From NCBI RefSeq assembly GCF_007556815.1, contig NZ_CP041743.1:1860001-1924000 (forward strand): a DNA stretch of 64,000 bases, given 5' to 3'. This document shows positions 45,880-54,846 of this stretch, piece after piece. The position numbers and the translations under genes are program-made. How positions within the stretch are numbered: position 1 is the first letter of the stretch; each line of letters opens with the position of its first letter. The DNA comes from Paraburkholderia megapolitana (GTDB taxonomy: Bacteria > Pseudomonadota > Gammaproteobacteria > Burkholderiales > Burkholderiaceae). The notes below the pieces were generated by a model. The model saw only the letters and a list, made by a program, of their open reading frames with translations. It had not been told where the DNA came from and made no database searches.

Positions 45880-46598
45880 TGCCGAACGTATACCAACCCA
45901 AAGACAATCACCTGCTGGCGATGCTCGCGCAAGCAGAGTGGGAGCGCATGGCACCGTATCTCGTGGCGATTGACCTCCCGCTGGGACAGGTTATTTACGA
46001 GTCAGGAGACCCCATCCAGCATGTCTACTTTCCCTCAACGGCCATCGTCTCGCTGCTATATGTGATGGAAGACGGTGCCTCTGCGGAGATCACGATCGTC
46101 GGCAACGAGGGGCTCATCGGTATTGCTGTCTTTATGGGGGGCGAGACGACCTCGAGCCGTGCCGTCGTGCAAAGCGCCGGTCGCGCATATCGGCTCGGCG
46201 CACGAATCCTGGGAGACGAATTCCATCGCGGCGGTCCTGCGCAGCGGTTACTGCTGCGCTATACCCAGGCGCTGATGGCTCAGATGGTGCAGACCGCCGC
46301 GTGCAACCGGCATCACTCGATTGACCAGCAATTGTGCCGCTCGCTGCTGCTCAGTCTCGACCGTCTCCCATCGAGCGAACTGAGGATGACGCAACAACTC
46401 ATCGCCAACATGTTGGGTCTCCGTCGCCCTGGTGTAATGGATGCAGCAATGAAACTGCAGGAGGCAGGATTGATCCGCTACAGCTATGGCAACATCGAAG
46501 TACTGGATCGACCAGGTCTGGAAAAGCGGGTGTGCGAATGCTATGCCGTGGTGAAACGGGAATTCGACCGGCTGCTGCCGGATCTGCAGGCGATATAG
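45879..46598 (+). CDS. Crp-family transcription regulator (paralogue 3)
   Basis: A 239-residue protein very similar to that at 41266 over its full length (PLGQVIYESGDPIQHVYFPST; VFMGGETTSSRAVVQSAG; MTQQLIANMLGLRRPGVMDAA; VCECYAVVKREFDRLLPDLQAI). It has no FNR cysteine cluster. The start is coupled to the 28-residue membrane protein. Three such paralogues within 9 kb suggest local duplication. Confidence 0.9.
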   Translation: MPNVYQPKDNHLLAMLAQAEWERMAPYLVAIDLPLGQVIYESGDPIQHVYFPSTAIVSLLYVMEDGASAEITIVGNEGLIGIAVFMGGETTSSRAVVQSAGRAYRLGARILGDEFHRGGPAQRLLLRYTQALMAQMVQTAACNRHHSIDQQLCRSLLLSLDRLPSSELRMTQQLIANMLGLRRPGVMDAAMKLQEAGLIRYSYGNIEVLDRPGLEKRVCECYAVVKREFDRLLPDLQAI

Positions 46599-46736
46599 AG
46601 GCCGTGATATTTGCAAACGCCTATGCGCCATACCCACTCTTTTAACCAAAGTTCATTAGCGTACAGACGCGAGGTCGGGTAGAGCGCACGATCCGTACCT
46701 GGCGATAGTTCGCGTTGCGCAACTTCGGAGGGCGCT

Positions 46737-47183
46737 ATGCAATATCCACTCTATATTCATCGACAGGCCGGCGGGGGCTATCGCGGCCATTTCCCCGATC
46801 TTCCCGATGCCGATGTTCATGCGGACGCGTTCGGCGAGCTGGAGCGCAATGCACAGGACGTCGTGCAGCGGATGTACCACCGAAGCGAGCAACTCATTCC
46901 GGCACCCACCCACGACACGTCGGCACTACAGACGCTCGACATGGACGATGGCAAAGGACTGTGGCTGTTTGTCGATATCGACCTCTCACGGGTCGTATCG
47001 CGCGCGGTCAGTATTCAACTCAGTATGAGCAGGAGCGTGCTGCGGGATGTCGAGGCGACGGCGCTCGCACATCGCATGACAAGGAGCGCATTCATCGCGC
47101 TCGCTTGCCTGCGTGAGATGAGATACACGGGTGTGGAGGGGGCACAGAAGCAATTCAAAACAAGGCTCGCTTTACTGACATAG
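46737..47183 (+). CDS. HicB-family antitoxin-like protein without HicA
   Basis: A 148-residue protein. The N-terminus has the HicB partial RNase H fold (YPLYIHRQAGGGYRGHFPDLP, with the FPDLP motif) and the C-terminus a ribbon-helix-helix-like part (SIQLSMSRSVLRDVEATALAHRMTRSAFIALA). GGAGG lies before the ATG. No hicA toxin frame of about 60 residues is seen on either side, so this is a lone HicB-like regulator. Confidence 0.82.
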   Translation: MQYPLYIHRQAGGGYRGHFPDLPDADVHADAFGELERNAQDVVQRMYHRSEQLIPAPTHDTSALQTLDMDDGKGLWLFVDIDLSRVVSRAVSIQLSMSRSVLRDVEATALAHRMTRSAFIALACLREMRYTGVEGAQKQFKTRLALLT

Positions 47184-47237
47184 AGAGCAATCAGTGGCAG
47201 ATTTTGAGCTCTATCGCACGCGATGACAGAAGGTTTT

Positions 47238-47447
47238 ATGCCAAATCTATTGGATGCACACAATCAAACCCGGGACCGGCGCGCGGAATATGGCCATGCC
47301 GATGAAGTGCGGGCGGAGCAGCGCAAACAGGACGCTACCCATAACGATCCTGCTGCGACCAAGTGGCGATATCGGCCCGCCCCGCGCCTTCCAGAGCCTG
47401 CCAGTAAGGCACCGAGCGTCGAGCCCGCTGTACCGGAGCCGGTATAG
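47238..47447 (+). CDS. Small hypothetical hydrophilic protein
   Basis: A 69-residue charged protein (MPNLLDAHNQTRDRRAEYGH; Pro-rich end PRLPEPASKAPSVEPAVPEP). No domain recognised. AGAAGG precedes ATG 47238; an upstream in-frame ATG at 47223 is possible. Confidence 0.45.
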   Translation: MPNLLDAHNQTRDRRAEYGHADEVRAEQRKQDATHNDPAATKWRYRPAPRLPEPASKAPSVEPAVPEPV

Positions 47448-47490
47448 CCGGACGCAGTCATCCTGCGGACGCTCGCCCGGAGCGGCCGTG

Positions 47491-47685
47491 CTACTCCGTG
47501 TGCCGGGTCAGCCACCGCCTGCCTGCGGCCGTCATATTGATAGCGCCGCCCAGGCGTGACTCGTACGCGAGCCCGCACGTCAACAGTTCGTCGGCGACAG
47601 GGCGTGGGAGCGTCGCTTGCGAGTCTGGAATGTGATCGAACGATTTGAGCGACCAGATTGCTTCGGGGGAAAGTGAGATGTCCAT
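47491..47685 (-). CDS. Small hypothetical protein
   Basis: A 64-residue protein (SPEAIWSLKSFDHIPDSQAT; GLAYESRLGGAINMTAAGRR) reminiscent of a small winged-helix end but not assigned. GAGGAGG stands at a good distance before the ATG, which is the strongest support. Confidence 0.6.
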   Translation of the reverse strand: MDISLSPEAIWSLKSFDHIPDSQATLPRPVADELLTCGLAYESRLGGAINMTAAGRRWLTRHTE

Positions 47686-47797
47686 GATGACCTCCTCGGA
47701 CTGAACTCATCATGGAGCGAATGCGACTTTTATGTCTGTCCGGTAGCGATCATTGGATTGCGCGTTCAGTTCGCAGTGGGGTTGTTGATGGGTCTGT

Positions 47798-47974
47798 TCA
47801 CAATCGTTTCTTGAGACGTGCCCTGGCGTCGCCATAGGACGCCTGAGTCTTGCCGATCACCTGTTCCACGCGACCCTTCCATGTGACGGTCCGATCTCCG
47901 ATGGCTTTGCCGATACCCGACCTCAGACGGCCGGTCATTTCCTTGATCCAACCCTGCATCTGGTCGTTGTTCAT
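47798..47974 (-). CDS. CsbD-family stress protein
   Basis: A 58-residue protein: MNNDQMQGWIKEMTGRLRSG, then IGKAIGDRTVTWKGRVEQVI and GKTQASYGDARARLKKRL. The pattern WKGRVEQVIGKTQASYGD is typical of CsbD, small stress-induced proteins in many bacteria whose biochemical role is unknown. CAGGAG precedes the ATG. Confidence 0.88.
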   Translation of the reverse strand: MNNDQMQGWIKEMTGRLRSGIGKAIGDRTVTWKGRVEQVIGKTQASYGDARARLKKRL

Positions 47975-48254
47975 CGTTTGACTCCTGGAGCGTCATTCAA
48001 CGCGGATGCGTTCACAGCAGTGTGACGTCCGACGGTGCCACTGTCGGTACGGCGGCGGACGCAGCGTTATTTTGTCGTGCGCTCTCTGTATTTGACGGGC
48101 GTACCGGAACGCGCAGAGGGCGTAACATCGTTGCGTGAGCCACGCGCCTGGATCGAAACGGTCCGATATTCTTGTACAAGAGCCTTGTCACCATGTCCGG
48201 CCTCCACCACCGCCGTTTGTGTAAATGTTGTGAACCGATGTTCGGGGGACATTC

Positions 48255-49391
48255 ATGATGCACGTTTTTTTGGCGAACAATCGCCATGAATTGATAGAGC
48301 GCTGCCGGGTAAAGGTCGCGCAGCGGCCCGCGCGGAAGGCAACGGCGATGCAGCTTCAGAATGGTGTGCCACTGTTTCTGGAGCAGCTCATCGCGACGCT
48401 GCGGACAGAACAGACAGCGAAGCCGATGGATAGCCGCGGCATTTCTGGCCCTTCGGGCGGTGGCGCATCTTCATCCGAGATTGGCAAGACAGCTGCTCTG
48501 CACGGACGGGAGTTGCTGACGCTCGGGTTCTCGGTGGACCAGGTCGTTCACGATTATGGCGACCTGTGCCAGGCCATTACGGATCTCGCGTACGAACGCG
48601 ATGCGCCATTTCTGATTGACGAATTTCGCACGCTCAATCGTTGTCTGGACAATGCAATTGCCGATGCAGTCACCGAATTCAGCTATCAGCACGACCTTGC
48701 TATCGCGGACAGGCAAGCCAGCGAGGCGAATGAGCAATTGGGAGTGTTCGCACACGAACTACGTAGCCGTCTTCAAACGGCTACGCTCGCTTTTACGGCA
48801 GTGAAAACCGGAAACCTGAGCCTGTCTGGTGCGACGGGAGCGGTTCTGGAGCGGAGCCTGGGAGAGTTGAGAAATTTGATCGATCAATCGATGGATGAAG
48901 TGCGCGTCGCAGCCGGCACTTCCTTGCGGCCCAGGACTTTTTCTGTCGCAGACTTCATCGCGGAAGTGAGAATTGCCGCTGACCTTGCGGCTCAGATTCG
49001 CGGATCGCAGCTAACGGTTTCCAAGGTGGACCCAGGGCTTGCGATCCACGGGGACCGCGACCAGCTGTATTCGGCAGTAGCCGGTCTGCTACAAAACGCG
49101 TTCAAGTTCACGCACCATCACACTGAGGTCACGCTGAATGCCTATGCTTTGGCGGATCATATCCTGATCGACGTGAGGGATCACTGTGGCGGTCTTCCAC
49201 CCGGCAGTGCAGAAAAGATGTTTCTGCCCTTCGTGCAGAATAGCGAGGACAGGAGCGGCGTGGGGCTGGGGCTCTCGATGGCGAGGCACGGCGTCGAGGC
49301 AAACGGCGGCGTTCTCAGCGTCCGGAATATACCTGACACAGGCTGCGTCTTCACGATCACCTTGCCTCGATATGCAAATGAGACGGAATGA
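48255..49391 (+). CDS. Soluble sensor histidine kinase with RsbRD-like N-terminus
   Basis: A 378-residue kinase without membrane helices. Residues 1-150 (ELIERCRVKVAQRPARKATA; GRELLTLGFSVDQVVHDYGD) look like the RsbRD_N/RsbT co-antagonist sensor region. HisKA follows with the phospho-acceptor in LGVFAHELRSRLQTATLAF, and a HATPase domain (GLLQNAFKFT, DHCGGLP, GVGLGLSMARHGVEANGG). No response regulator adjoins; the gene at 49501 follows after 109 bases. Confidence 0.85.
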   Translation: MMHVFLANNRHELIERCRVKVAQRPARKATAMQLQNGVPLFLEQLIATLRTEQTAKPMDSRGISGPSGGGASSSEIGKTAALHGRELLTLGFSVDQVVHDYGDLCQAITDLAYERDAPFLIDEFRTLNRCLDNAIADAVTEFSYQHDLAIADRQASEANEQLGVFAHELRSRLQTATLAFTAVKTGNLSLSGATGAVLERSLGELRNLIDQSMDEVRVAAGTSLRPRTFSVADFIAEVRIAADLAAQIRGSQLTVSKVDPGLAIHGDRDQLYSAVAGLLQNAFKFTHHHTEVTLNAYALADHILIDVRDHCGGLPPGSAEKMFLPFVQNSEDRSGVGLGLSMARHGVEANGGVLSVRNIPDTGCVFTITLPRYANETE

Positions 49392-49500
49392 GCGCTGCGG
49401 TCATTGATGTTTTTGCTCCGCACTTTTCCATTGAGGCACAGATGCGGGGGTCCCCTGCATCTGGGCTATCAGAAGAACGTTTCAGCAGTGGGAGCTAGAG

Positions 49501-49959
49501 GTGAGTAACGAAAGGCGGGATCTATTGTCTCTACTAGGTAGCGCCCATGCCATGGAGTTCGATGCCGAACGGCTGCTGAGAAAGCTCAATACCGGCCCTG
49601 TTCACGATACGGAGCTTGCGTCGCATATTGCAACCAGCCTGAGAGAGACGCTTGAACATCGTATGCAGATGGCTAGCTGCATCGAGCGAATAAACGGGGC
49701 CGGGAACGAGGATGATACCCAGATGTCCATGGAGGATATCCCCGCTATTCCTGAAGCCAGGCTCGGTAGACCGCCTGAAAGCGAGCGCGCGGATCTCGAA
49801 CGCCTTTACGACGAGATAACCCGCGAGATCGCTACGCAAACGTCGCTAGTTGCGCTGGCAGAGGCCGGGGGCTTTTTTGAAACACGGCTCATCTGTGACG
49901 CGGTTTTGTCCCAGAAGTCGATTGCGGCGGCCTGGTTGCGAGATCGGCTGGATCGGTAG
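49501..49959 (+). CDS. Hypothetical helical protein, ferritin-like appearance
   Basis: A 152-residue all-helical acidic protein with GTG start and GGGAG upstream. Helices such as LLSLLGSAHAMEFDAERLLRK and LRETLEHRMQMASCIERING recall DUF892/YciF-type ferritin-like bundles, but no metal-ligand pattern is certain. It follows the sensor kinase on the same strand and may be co-expressed. Confidence 0.6.
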   Translation: MSNERRDLLSLLGSAHAMEFDAERLLRKLNTGPVHDTELASHIATSLRETLEHRMQMASCIERINGAGNEDDTQMSMEDIPAIPEARLGRPPESERADLERLYDEITREIATQTSLVALAEAGGFFETRLICDAVLSQKSIAAAWLRDRLDR

Positions 49960-50695
49960 GGCCGAGGTCCACGTCCCGTTCGAATTAGAGCAATGCACGG
50001 GGACGTGGTGCGATCTGGGGGAGTGTCTGTGTGTACGTGCACAGCTCTCGAGACCACGCTGAGACGAAGATCTGGCGCGGTCAGGCGCTGACGTACGCCC
50101 CAAAGAAGGTCACGGTGGGACACGACGATCATGTACTGGCTCAAGCGTTTCACGCTGGAGTCGTCAAGCTCTGGAATCACTTTGCTACGATAGTCGGCCC
50201 GGTGTGGTGTCTTGCATGCATTCACAGTGTTGGAAACGTGACTGTTAAGATAACTATTCTTATCTTAATGACTGCATTTGCGACCCAAACCTACCCCGTG
50301 AAAACGGGTTTCCCTTCCGCAACAGCAGTCCCATACCAGCCAGCTTTCCCGACGAGCTAACTGTACTGCTCGGCTGATATGTAGGCCTGTTGACCGACGA
50401 GGCGACCGTCCGCTGCGTGCGTGGCGCTAGCTACAATTCACGCTGGCTGAAGCGGTCGATGCGTGTACAGGGGCGCCGATTCATTGACGACTCCCTTGGA
50501 AGGCACGTAACTCCGTCGAACCGGCCATGCTGGAATGGGCAATGTGGTGCAATCACCATCACTGATGCAACCGGCCGGCCATATGCAGCACGCCGAAGTT
50601 GAGGCAAGTACTGTCAGCAACTACGCAATGTCGCTGTTGCTCCTGCATGAACCTAAACTGACCGGCCTCCATGGTTCCCGGAGCGGTTCGCATTT
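49960..50695. other. Intergenic with inverted repeats, no gene recognised
   Basis: About 735 bases. It holds a perfect nine-base-arm inverted repeat (50245-50268) and a small hairpin CCCGT-GAAA-ACGGG followed by TTT (50295-50311). Open frames of 70-109 codons show no known sequence. Confidence 0.4.
50245..50268. repeat. Perfect inverted repeat, 9-base arms
   Basis: TTAAGATAA and TTATCTTAA are separated by CTATTC. The AT-rich arms and even spacing suit a dimeric regulator site or a stem. No gene start lies close on the plus strand. Confidence 0.6.
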
Positions 50696-50971
50696 CTATT
50701 GATAGGCTCCGGTTTGCATGCCTGCGAGAATGCGAGTTATCTGAACAACCCCGTCCGGCGTATGAAGAAATTCGACAGGCAAACGCCCACCGAGTGCCGG
50801 AACGGGTCCACGCAGCCACCGGTTCAGCCACTGTCTGGCGTCAAATCCGATCGGATCGCCAGACTCTGCAACCATCCGCTGGACCAGCGCGACTAGCGCC
50901 TCCATTACTTCTGCCGGTACCTCGTCCTGAGCTGATAGTGGTGTCTTGCCAGAGTCGTGTGCCTTTGCCAT
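50696..50971 (-). CDS. ParS/MbcA-type antitoxin C-terminal domain protein (orphan)
   Basis: A 91-residue protein. The C-terminal half (FDARQWLNRWLRGPVPALGG, then VEFLHTPDGVVQITRILAGM) matches the DUF2384 toxin-binding domain of Xre/MbcA/ParS antitoxins. The usual N-terminal Xre helix-turn-helix is replaced by a short helix, and no RES-domain toxin gene lies beside it. GAGGAC precedes ATG 50971; ATG 50986 is possible. Confidence 0.75.
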   Translation of the reverse strand: MAKAHDSGKTPLSAQDEVPAEVMEALVALVQRMVAESGDPIGFDARQWLNRWLRGPVPALGGRLPVEFLHTPDGVVQITRILAGMQTGAYQ

Positions 50972-50986
50972 CGTGTCCTCACACAT

Positions 50987-51412
50987 TTCGTCGTTACATG
51001 GCCCGCGCTCTGGCTCACTCGCAGTTTTCTAGCCCCTTCTCCCCATCCCCTGGCCTGCATCGACGCTCGAAGGGGCTTTCAAGGAATCCGAGGCAGATGT
51101 ATCGGTGCCGGCGAACCTGCATCAATTGCCTGGATTCTTGCGGCGTGCAGTTGGGGGCGAACCTCAACGCTACTACTGTTGCGTGATCGCCGGTCACACA
51201 ACTTACGCAGCCAGCTTTTCTGAGAATTTCAATGCCCAAGGACACTTTCTCTGAGACGAGCGGCATGCGGTCGTTTCAGAAAAGGTGTCCAGGTCATTGA
51301 TTTGTATGAGGCTCCGATGACAGCTTTTCTGAGAGCCTACAATGTGGCGGGTGGCAGGGTTAATCGCGCGGGTACTCAGATGAAGCGCACGCGAAATGCT
51401 TTGCCGCGCACA
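50987..51412. other. Intergenic with transposon-end-like repeats
   Basis: No supported gene. It contains the 14-base direct repeat CAGCTTTTCTGAGA (51212-51225 and 51321-51334) and an imperfect 17-base inverted repeat (51240-51256 and 51274-51290, 14 of 17 matching). Confidence 0.45.
51212..51334. repeat. Cluster of TTTTCTGAGA repeats
   Basis: Two direct copies of CAGCTTTTCTGAGA flank GGACACTTTCTCTGAGA and the facing TTTCAGAAAAGGTGTCC. The shared CTGA/TCAG-AAAA core recalls ends of Tn3-family transposons, but the match is loose. Confidence 0.5.
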
Positions 51413-52888
51413 TCAGGTATTGCCGGTAGCCGAACTGGTTTCACCGGTCCGCGCACCGTGCGCGGCGTCGGGTGCGCCTGCGTGTGTGCCGACGCGCAGA
51501 AAGAACCCACCCAACAGCGCTGCGAGTGCTGCAAACACCGCGCCGAACACAAACGCTACGTGATAACCGCTGTTTAGCGCGACCACTTCCTGCACGTGCG
51601 CTGCTGCGAGCGTCTCACTGCGCGCAGCAGCAAGACTCGCGAGCACGGCGAGACCGAGTGCGCCGCCCATCATGAACGAGGTGTTGACCATACCCGAAGC
51701 AAGACCCGACTCGCCTGGCTCGATGTCGCTCATGGCGGCGAGCAGCATCGGGTTGAACGCAACCCCGGCACCGAAGCCGAGGAGGAGCATGCCTGGCAAG
51801 ACATCAACAACGAACTGTCCATCGAGCGGTGCGCGAGCAAATAGCAACAGACCCACGGCAGCGGTACCGAGCCCAACGGCGAGCGGTATCCGGATACCGA
51901 AACGCATCACGAGTTTTGCTGACAGACCCAGCGAGAAAAGCGCCATGATCACGTTGGCCGGAAGGAAGGCGAGGCCGACCTGCATCGGCAGGTAACCGAG
52001 TACGCGCTGCAGATACAACGCAGAAATGAAGAACCACGCGAACATCGCTGCGGCCCATAGCACAGCGCCCACATTGGTCACCGCAACGTTGCGCTTACGA
52101 AACAGGCCGAGCGGCATCAGCGGATGCTGTACGCGTGCCTCGATCAACAGGAACGCAGCAAACAGCACGACAGCGACGGCCAGCAGTCCGAGCGTCTGTG
52201 CAGAGGTCCAGCCTGCCTCGTTGCCGTTGACGATCGCATAGACCGCGAGCATCAGCGACACCGTCACGGTTGCGGCACCGGCCACGTCGAGCTTTTCACC
52301 TTCCGCATGGCCGCGGCCGTCGGGCAACAGGCCGATACACAGCGCGTAGACCGCGATGCCGATGGGCAGATTGACGAGGAAGATCCAGTGCCAGTTGAGC
52401 ACGTTGGTCAGCAGTCCGCCGAGCAGCACACCGATGCTGCCGCCGCCCGCGCACACGAAGCCGTAGACACCCATCGCTTTCGCACGTTCGGCGGGTTCGG
52501 TGAACAGATTCATGATCAACGACAGCGACACTGCGGACACCACCGCACCACCCAACCCCTGCACAGCGCGCGCACAGACCAGCAGCACCTGCGAGTTCGA
52601 AAGTCCACATGCAAGCGACGCAACCGTAAACAACACGATGCCGCCGAGAAACAGCCTGCGGTGCCCATACAGGTCGCCGAGGCGCCCGCCGAGCAGCAGA
52701 AAGCCGCCAAACGTCAGCATGTACGCATTCACAACCCACACAAGCGAGGTCTCGGAGAAGCCGAGATCGGCCGCGATCGACGGCAGTGCGACATTGACGA
52801 TGGTCGTGTCGAGCACGATCATCAGCACGCCGAGACAGAGCACGATGAGCGCGAGCCAGCGCTTACGGCCCTCTATATTGTGGGTCAT
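51413..52888 (-). CDS. DHA2-family (EmrB/QacA-type) drug exporter
   Basis: A 491-residue protein with about 14 membrane helices. Helix 1 carries LDTTIVNVALPSIA (motif D1 of the 14-helix exporters), the loop between helices 2 and 3 has LGGRLGDLYGHRR (motif A), and helix 5 has the antiporter motif C-like GGGSIGVLLGGLL. It exports toxic compounds by proton antiport. No EmrA partner or regulator lies next to it. Confidence 0.93.
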   Translation of the reverse strand: MTHNIEGRKRWLALIVLCLGVLMIVLDTTIVNVALPSIAADLGFSETSLVWVVNAYMLTFGGFLLLGGRLGDLYGHRRLFLGGIVLFTVASLACGLSNSQVLLVCARAVQGLGGAVVSAVSLSLIMNLFTEPAERAKAMGVYGFVCAGGGSIGVLLGGLLTNVLNWHWIFLVNLPIGIAVYALCIGLLPDGRGHAEGEKLDVAGAATVTVSLMLAVYAIVNGNEAGWTSAQTLGLLAVAVVLFAAFLLIEARVQHPLMPLGLFRKRNVAVTNVGAVLWAAAMFAWFFISALYLQRVLGYLPMQVGLAFLPANVIMALFSLGLSAKLVMRFGIRIPLAVGLGTAAVGLLLFARAPLDGQFVVDVLPGMLLLGFGAGVAFNPMLLAAMSDIEPGESGLASGMVNTSFMMGGALGLAVLASLAAARSETLAAAHVQEVVALNSGYHVAFVFGAVFAALAALLGGFFLRVGTHAGAPDAAHGARTGETSSATGNT

Positions 52889-52924
52889 GCAGTTGCTCCT
52901 ACGTTTTGTGTGTGACGCCTACGA

Positions 52925-53165
52925 TTATTTGCACAGCGCTTCGGGCGCGACCGGCACACCGTTGGCTGCCCACGAGGTACCGACGCGATCGACCGCCATG
53001 CCAAACGGTTCGGCTCAGAAGGTTCTTTGCAACGGCATGGTGACCTTGCTGCCCTCGGTGAGGTCAGCAAAAATGCGTTCCGCATCGGCAACGATTGGAT
53101 AGCGCAGTGCCAGCATGAAACCCTTCCCTCCTTCGTCGGGCTCATCGTATCCGACGCCATGGCTT
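52925..53165 (-). pseudogene. VOC-family (PhnB/YjdN-like) protein, broken
   Basis: Pieces of a PhnB-like glyoxalase-fold protein are read in two frames: MASDTMSPTKEG, then after a shift LALRYPIVADAERIFADLTEG, SKVTMPLQRTF, an in-frame TGA where relatives have Trp, and AEPFGMAVDRVGTSWAANG. The N-terminal half is absent. At least one frameshift and one nonsense change are therefore seen. It lies upstream of the exporter gene. Confidence 0.78.
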
Positions 53166-53640
53166 TGTCAATTTGGCACCAGAAAGTCTCGACGTCTGAA
53201 AGTCGATCGGATCGAAAACGTGAAGGGATTTTCCCGGTGTATGTGTTCCTTCAAAGCCTACGTTGGGGTAGACGCTATCGCAGGTCTATTACCTGCGAAG
53301 GAATTGTGATGAATAGCGGGATGTAGTCGATCGCTCTAGCCGCGTTCGCAGTGAGGCTGGCTATTACCTCACATGTAATTGTTGAGCTTGACACCCCTCG
53401 CCAGGATTTCTGTGTTGTGTCATGGCTCTCATCGACCATGACGAACTACACGGCGAGCGTCACGCAGCCGCCGCTGGAAGAGGTCTTCCAGTCGCACGCG
53501 TGGCAGCCCTGAGGTCAGCAAACGGCCGGCCCTGGCTGGTCGTTCTCTCCCAGGAGTTTTCTCGTTTTCTTCAAGTTAATCGTGCTGCTTTGAGGTTCCC
53601 CACAGCCTGCTGTGGGGTAGTTCATTCTGGAGTCCGTGAC
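53166..53640. other. Intergenic, no gene recognised
   Basis: No supported coding frame. A perfect hairpin lies at 53598-53617, just before the next gene. Confidence 0.4.
53598..53617 (+). promoter_or_regulatory. Perfect 8-base hairpin in a leader
   Basis: CCCCACAG, loop CCTG, CTGTGGGG. It ends 23 bases before the start of the membrane protein gene and only a short AT stretch follows, so it could be an attenuator or an RNA-stabilising stem rather than a full terminator. Confidence 0.5.
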
Positions 53641-54144
53641 ATGTCAATCTCGACATTGGGTGCCGTGCACGTTGCAGTCAGTCTCACTGGAATAGTCTCT
53701 GGTGTGGTCGCGCTGGTGGGCATGGCTTGCAGAACCAGACTTCCCCGATGGATAGCACTGTTTCTCGCTACCACAGTGTTCACCAGTGCCAGTGGCCTGG
53801 CGATTCCTTCGACGTCTTTCGGACCCGCCGATGTGCTCGCCGTGATCTCGCTTCCTTTGCTGACGCTCGCGTTATTCGCAATCTACATGCGCGGTTTGGT
53901 GGGGATATGGAAGCCCGCATATCTCGCGAGCAGCGTCGCGGCTCTCTATCTGAATGTGTTTGCCGGCGTGGTCGCGGCGTTCCAGTTCTTGCCGACACTC
54001 AGGCAAGTGACTCCTTCGCTTGCCCACCCGCCGCTGCGGGTGGAGCAGCGTGCCGCAGCGTTTGCTGTTCCATCGTTCGCGATCACGCAAGTCGTCTTGA
54101 TTCTGACGTTCATTGCGCTTGGGATGATGGCCGCGACCCGATAG
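53641..54144 (+). CDS. Small integral membrane protein, four helices
   Basis: A 167-residue protein with four hydrophobic segments: GAVHVAVSLTGIVSGVVALV, ALFLATTVFTSASGL, VLAVISLPLLTLALFAIYM with AALYLNVFAGVVAAFQFL, and AITQVVLILTFIALGMMA. No known family is certain. GGAG lies 8 bases before ATG 53641. It stands alone between two gene-poor stretches. Confidence 0.65.
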   Translation: MSISTLGAVHVAVSLTGIVSGVVALVGMACRTRLPRWIALFLATTVFTSASGLAIPSTSFGPADVLAVISLPLLTLALFAIYMRGLVGIWKPAYLASSVAALYLNVFAGVVAAFQFLPTLRQVTPSLAHPPLRVEQRAAAFAVPSFAITQVVLILTFIALGMMAATR

Positions 54145-54846
54145 CGCGATGTCGCGACTTCCTGAGATGATCGAGGCCCGGCTTCGTTACATGATGCGGA
54201 GTTAAAGCGCGTTAAGACTACCGAAAACAATTCCGTGCTTCGTCGCCCCGGATATCCAGGGAATATCTACCCGCGGTAGATGCTGGCTAGTTTATCGACA
54301 TGCCTCGAATCATCAATTACGTGGCAGGTAATCGAAATGGCGACGCATGCTCGTCCGATATATGAACATGACCATGAATCGTTACCAGGTAACGGAGCGG
54401 TTGTCGTTCGGCGTGGGTGAGCGGCTTCGCAAAATCTGCATAACGCGTTCTAGCGAGTCATCCGGCATCAGATTCATTTGACATTGATGCGCACTAAATC
54501 TGGCTTGCCTCGTGATGTTTGTCCCAGAAACATCTGACATCGCCTGCTGAACCGATGCAGTACGATGGTTCTCTGGGTATTGCATGAGAACGCGTGTCAC
54601 CACATCGTCGAAGGTCACGAGAATAGTCAATCGTTTGCCGGACAAACGTCGCAAAACAAGTCAAATCTTGCCGTTCGCGATCCCGAATGATTCGCTAGAA
54701 CAGATTATGCCTTTTGCGTGGCATGTCCCATCCGGACGAAGGACCGAATCTTGATGCTTCTTATGCGACTTTGATGAACAAGGGCGTGCCCCTGTACAGG
54801 AATGGATTGCGCGAAGCATCGGCAGTCCCAAATTGAGAGATTTTTC
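54145..54846. other. AT-rich region before the peptide synthetase
   Basis: About 700 bases of markedly lower GC, continuing into the first 1.3 kb of the synthetase gene. A 90-codon minus-strand frame (54382-54654) has no recognisable sequence. It probably holds the synthetase promoter. Confidence 0.45.

Noticed and set aside
49960..50695. Small frames of 70-109 codons
   Set aside because: Composition and starts are weak and no family was recognised.
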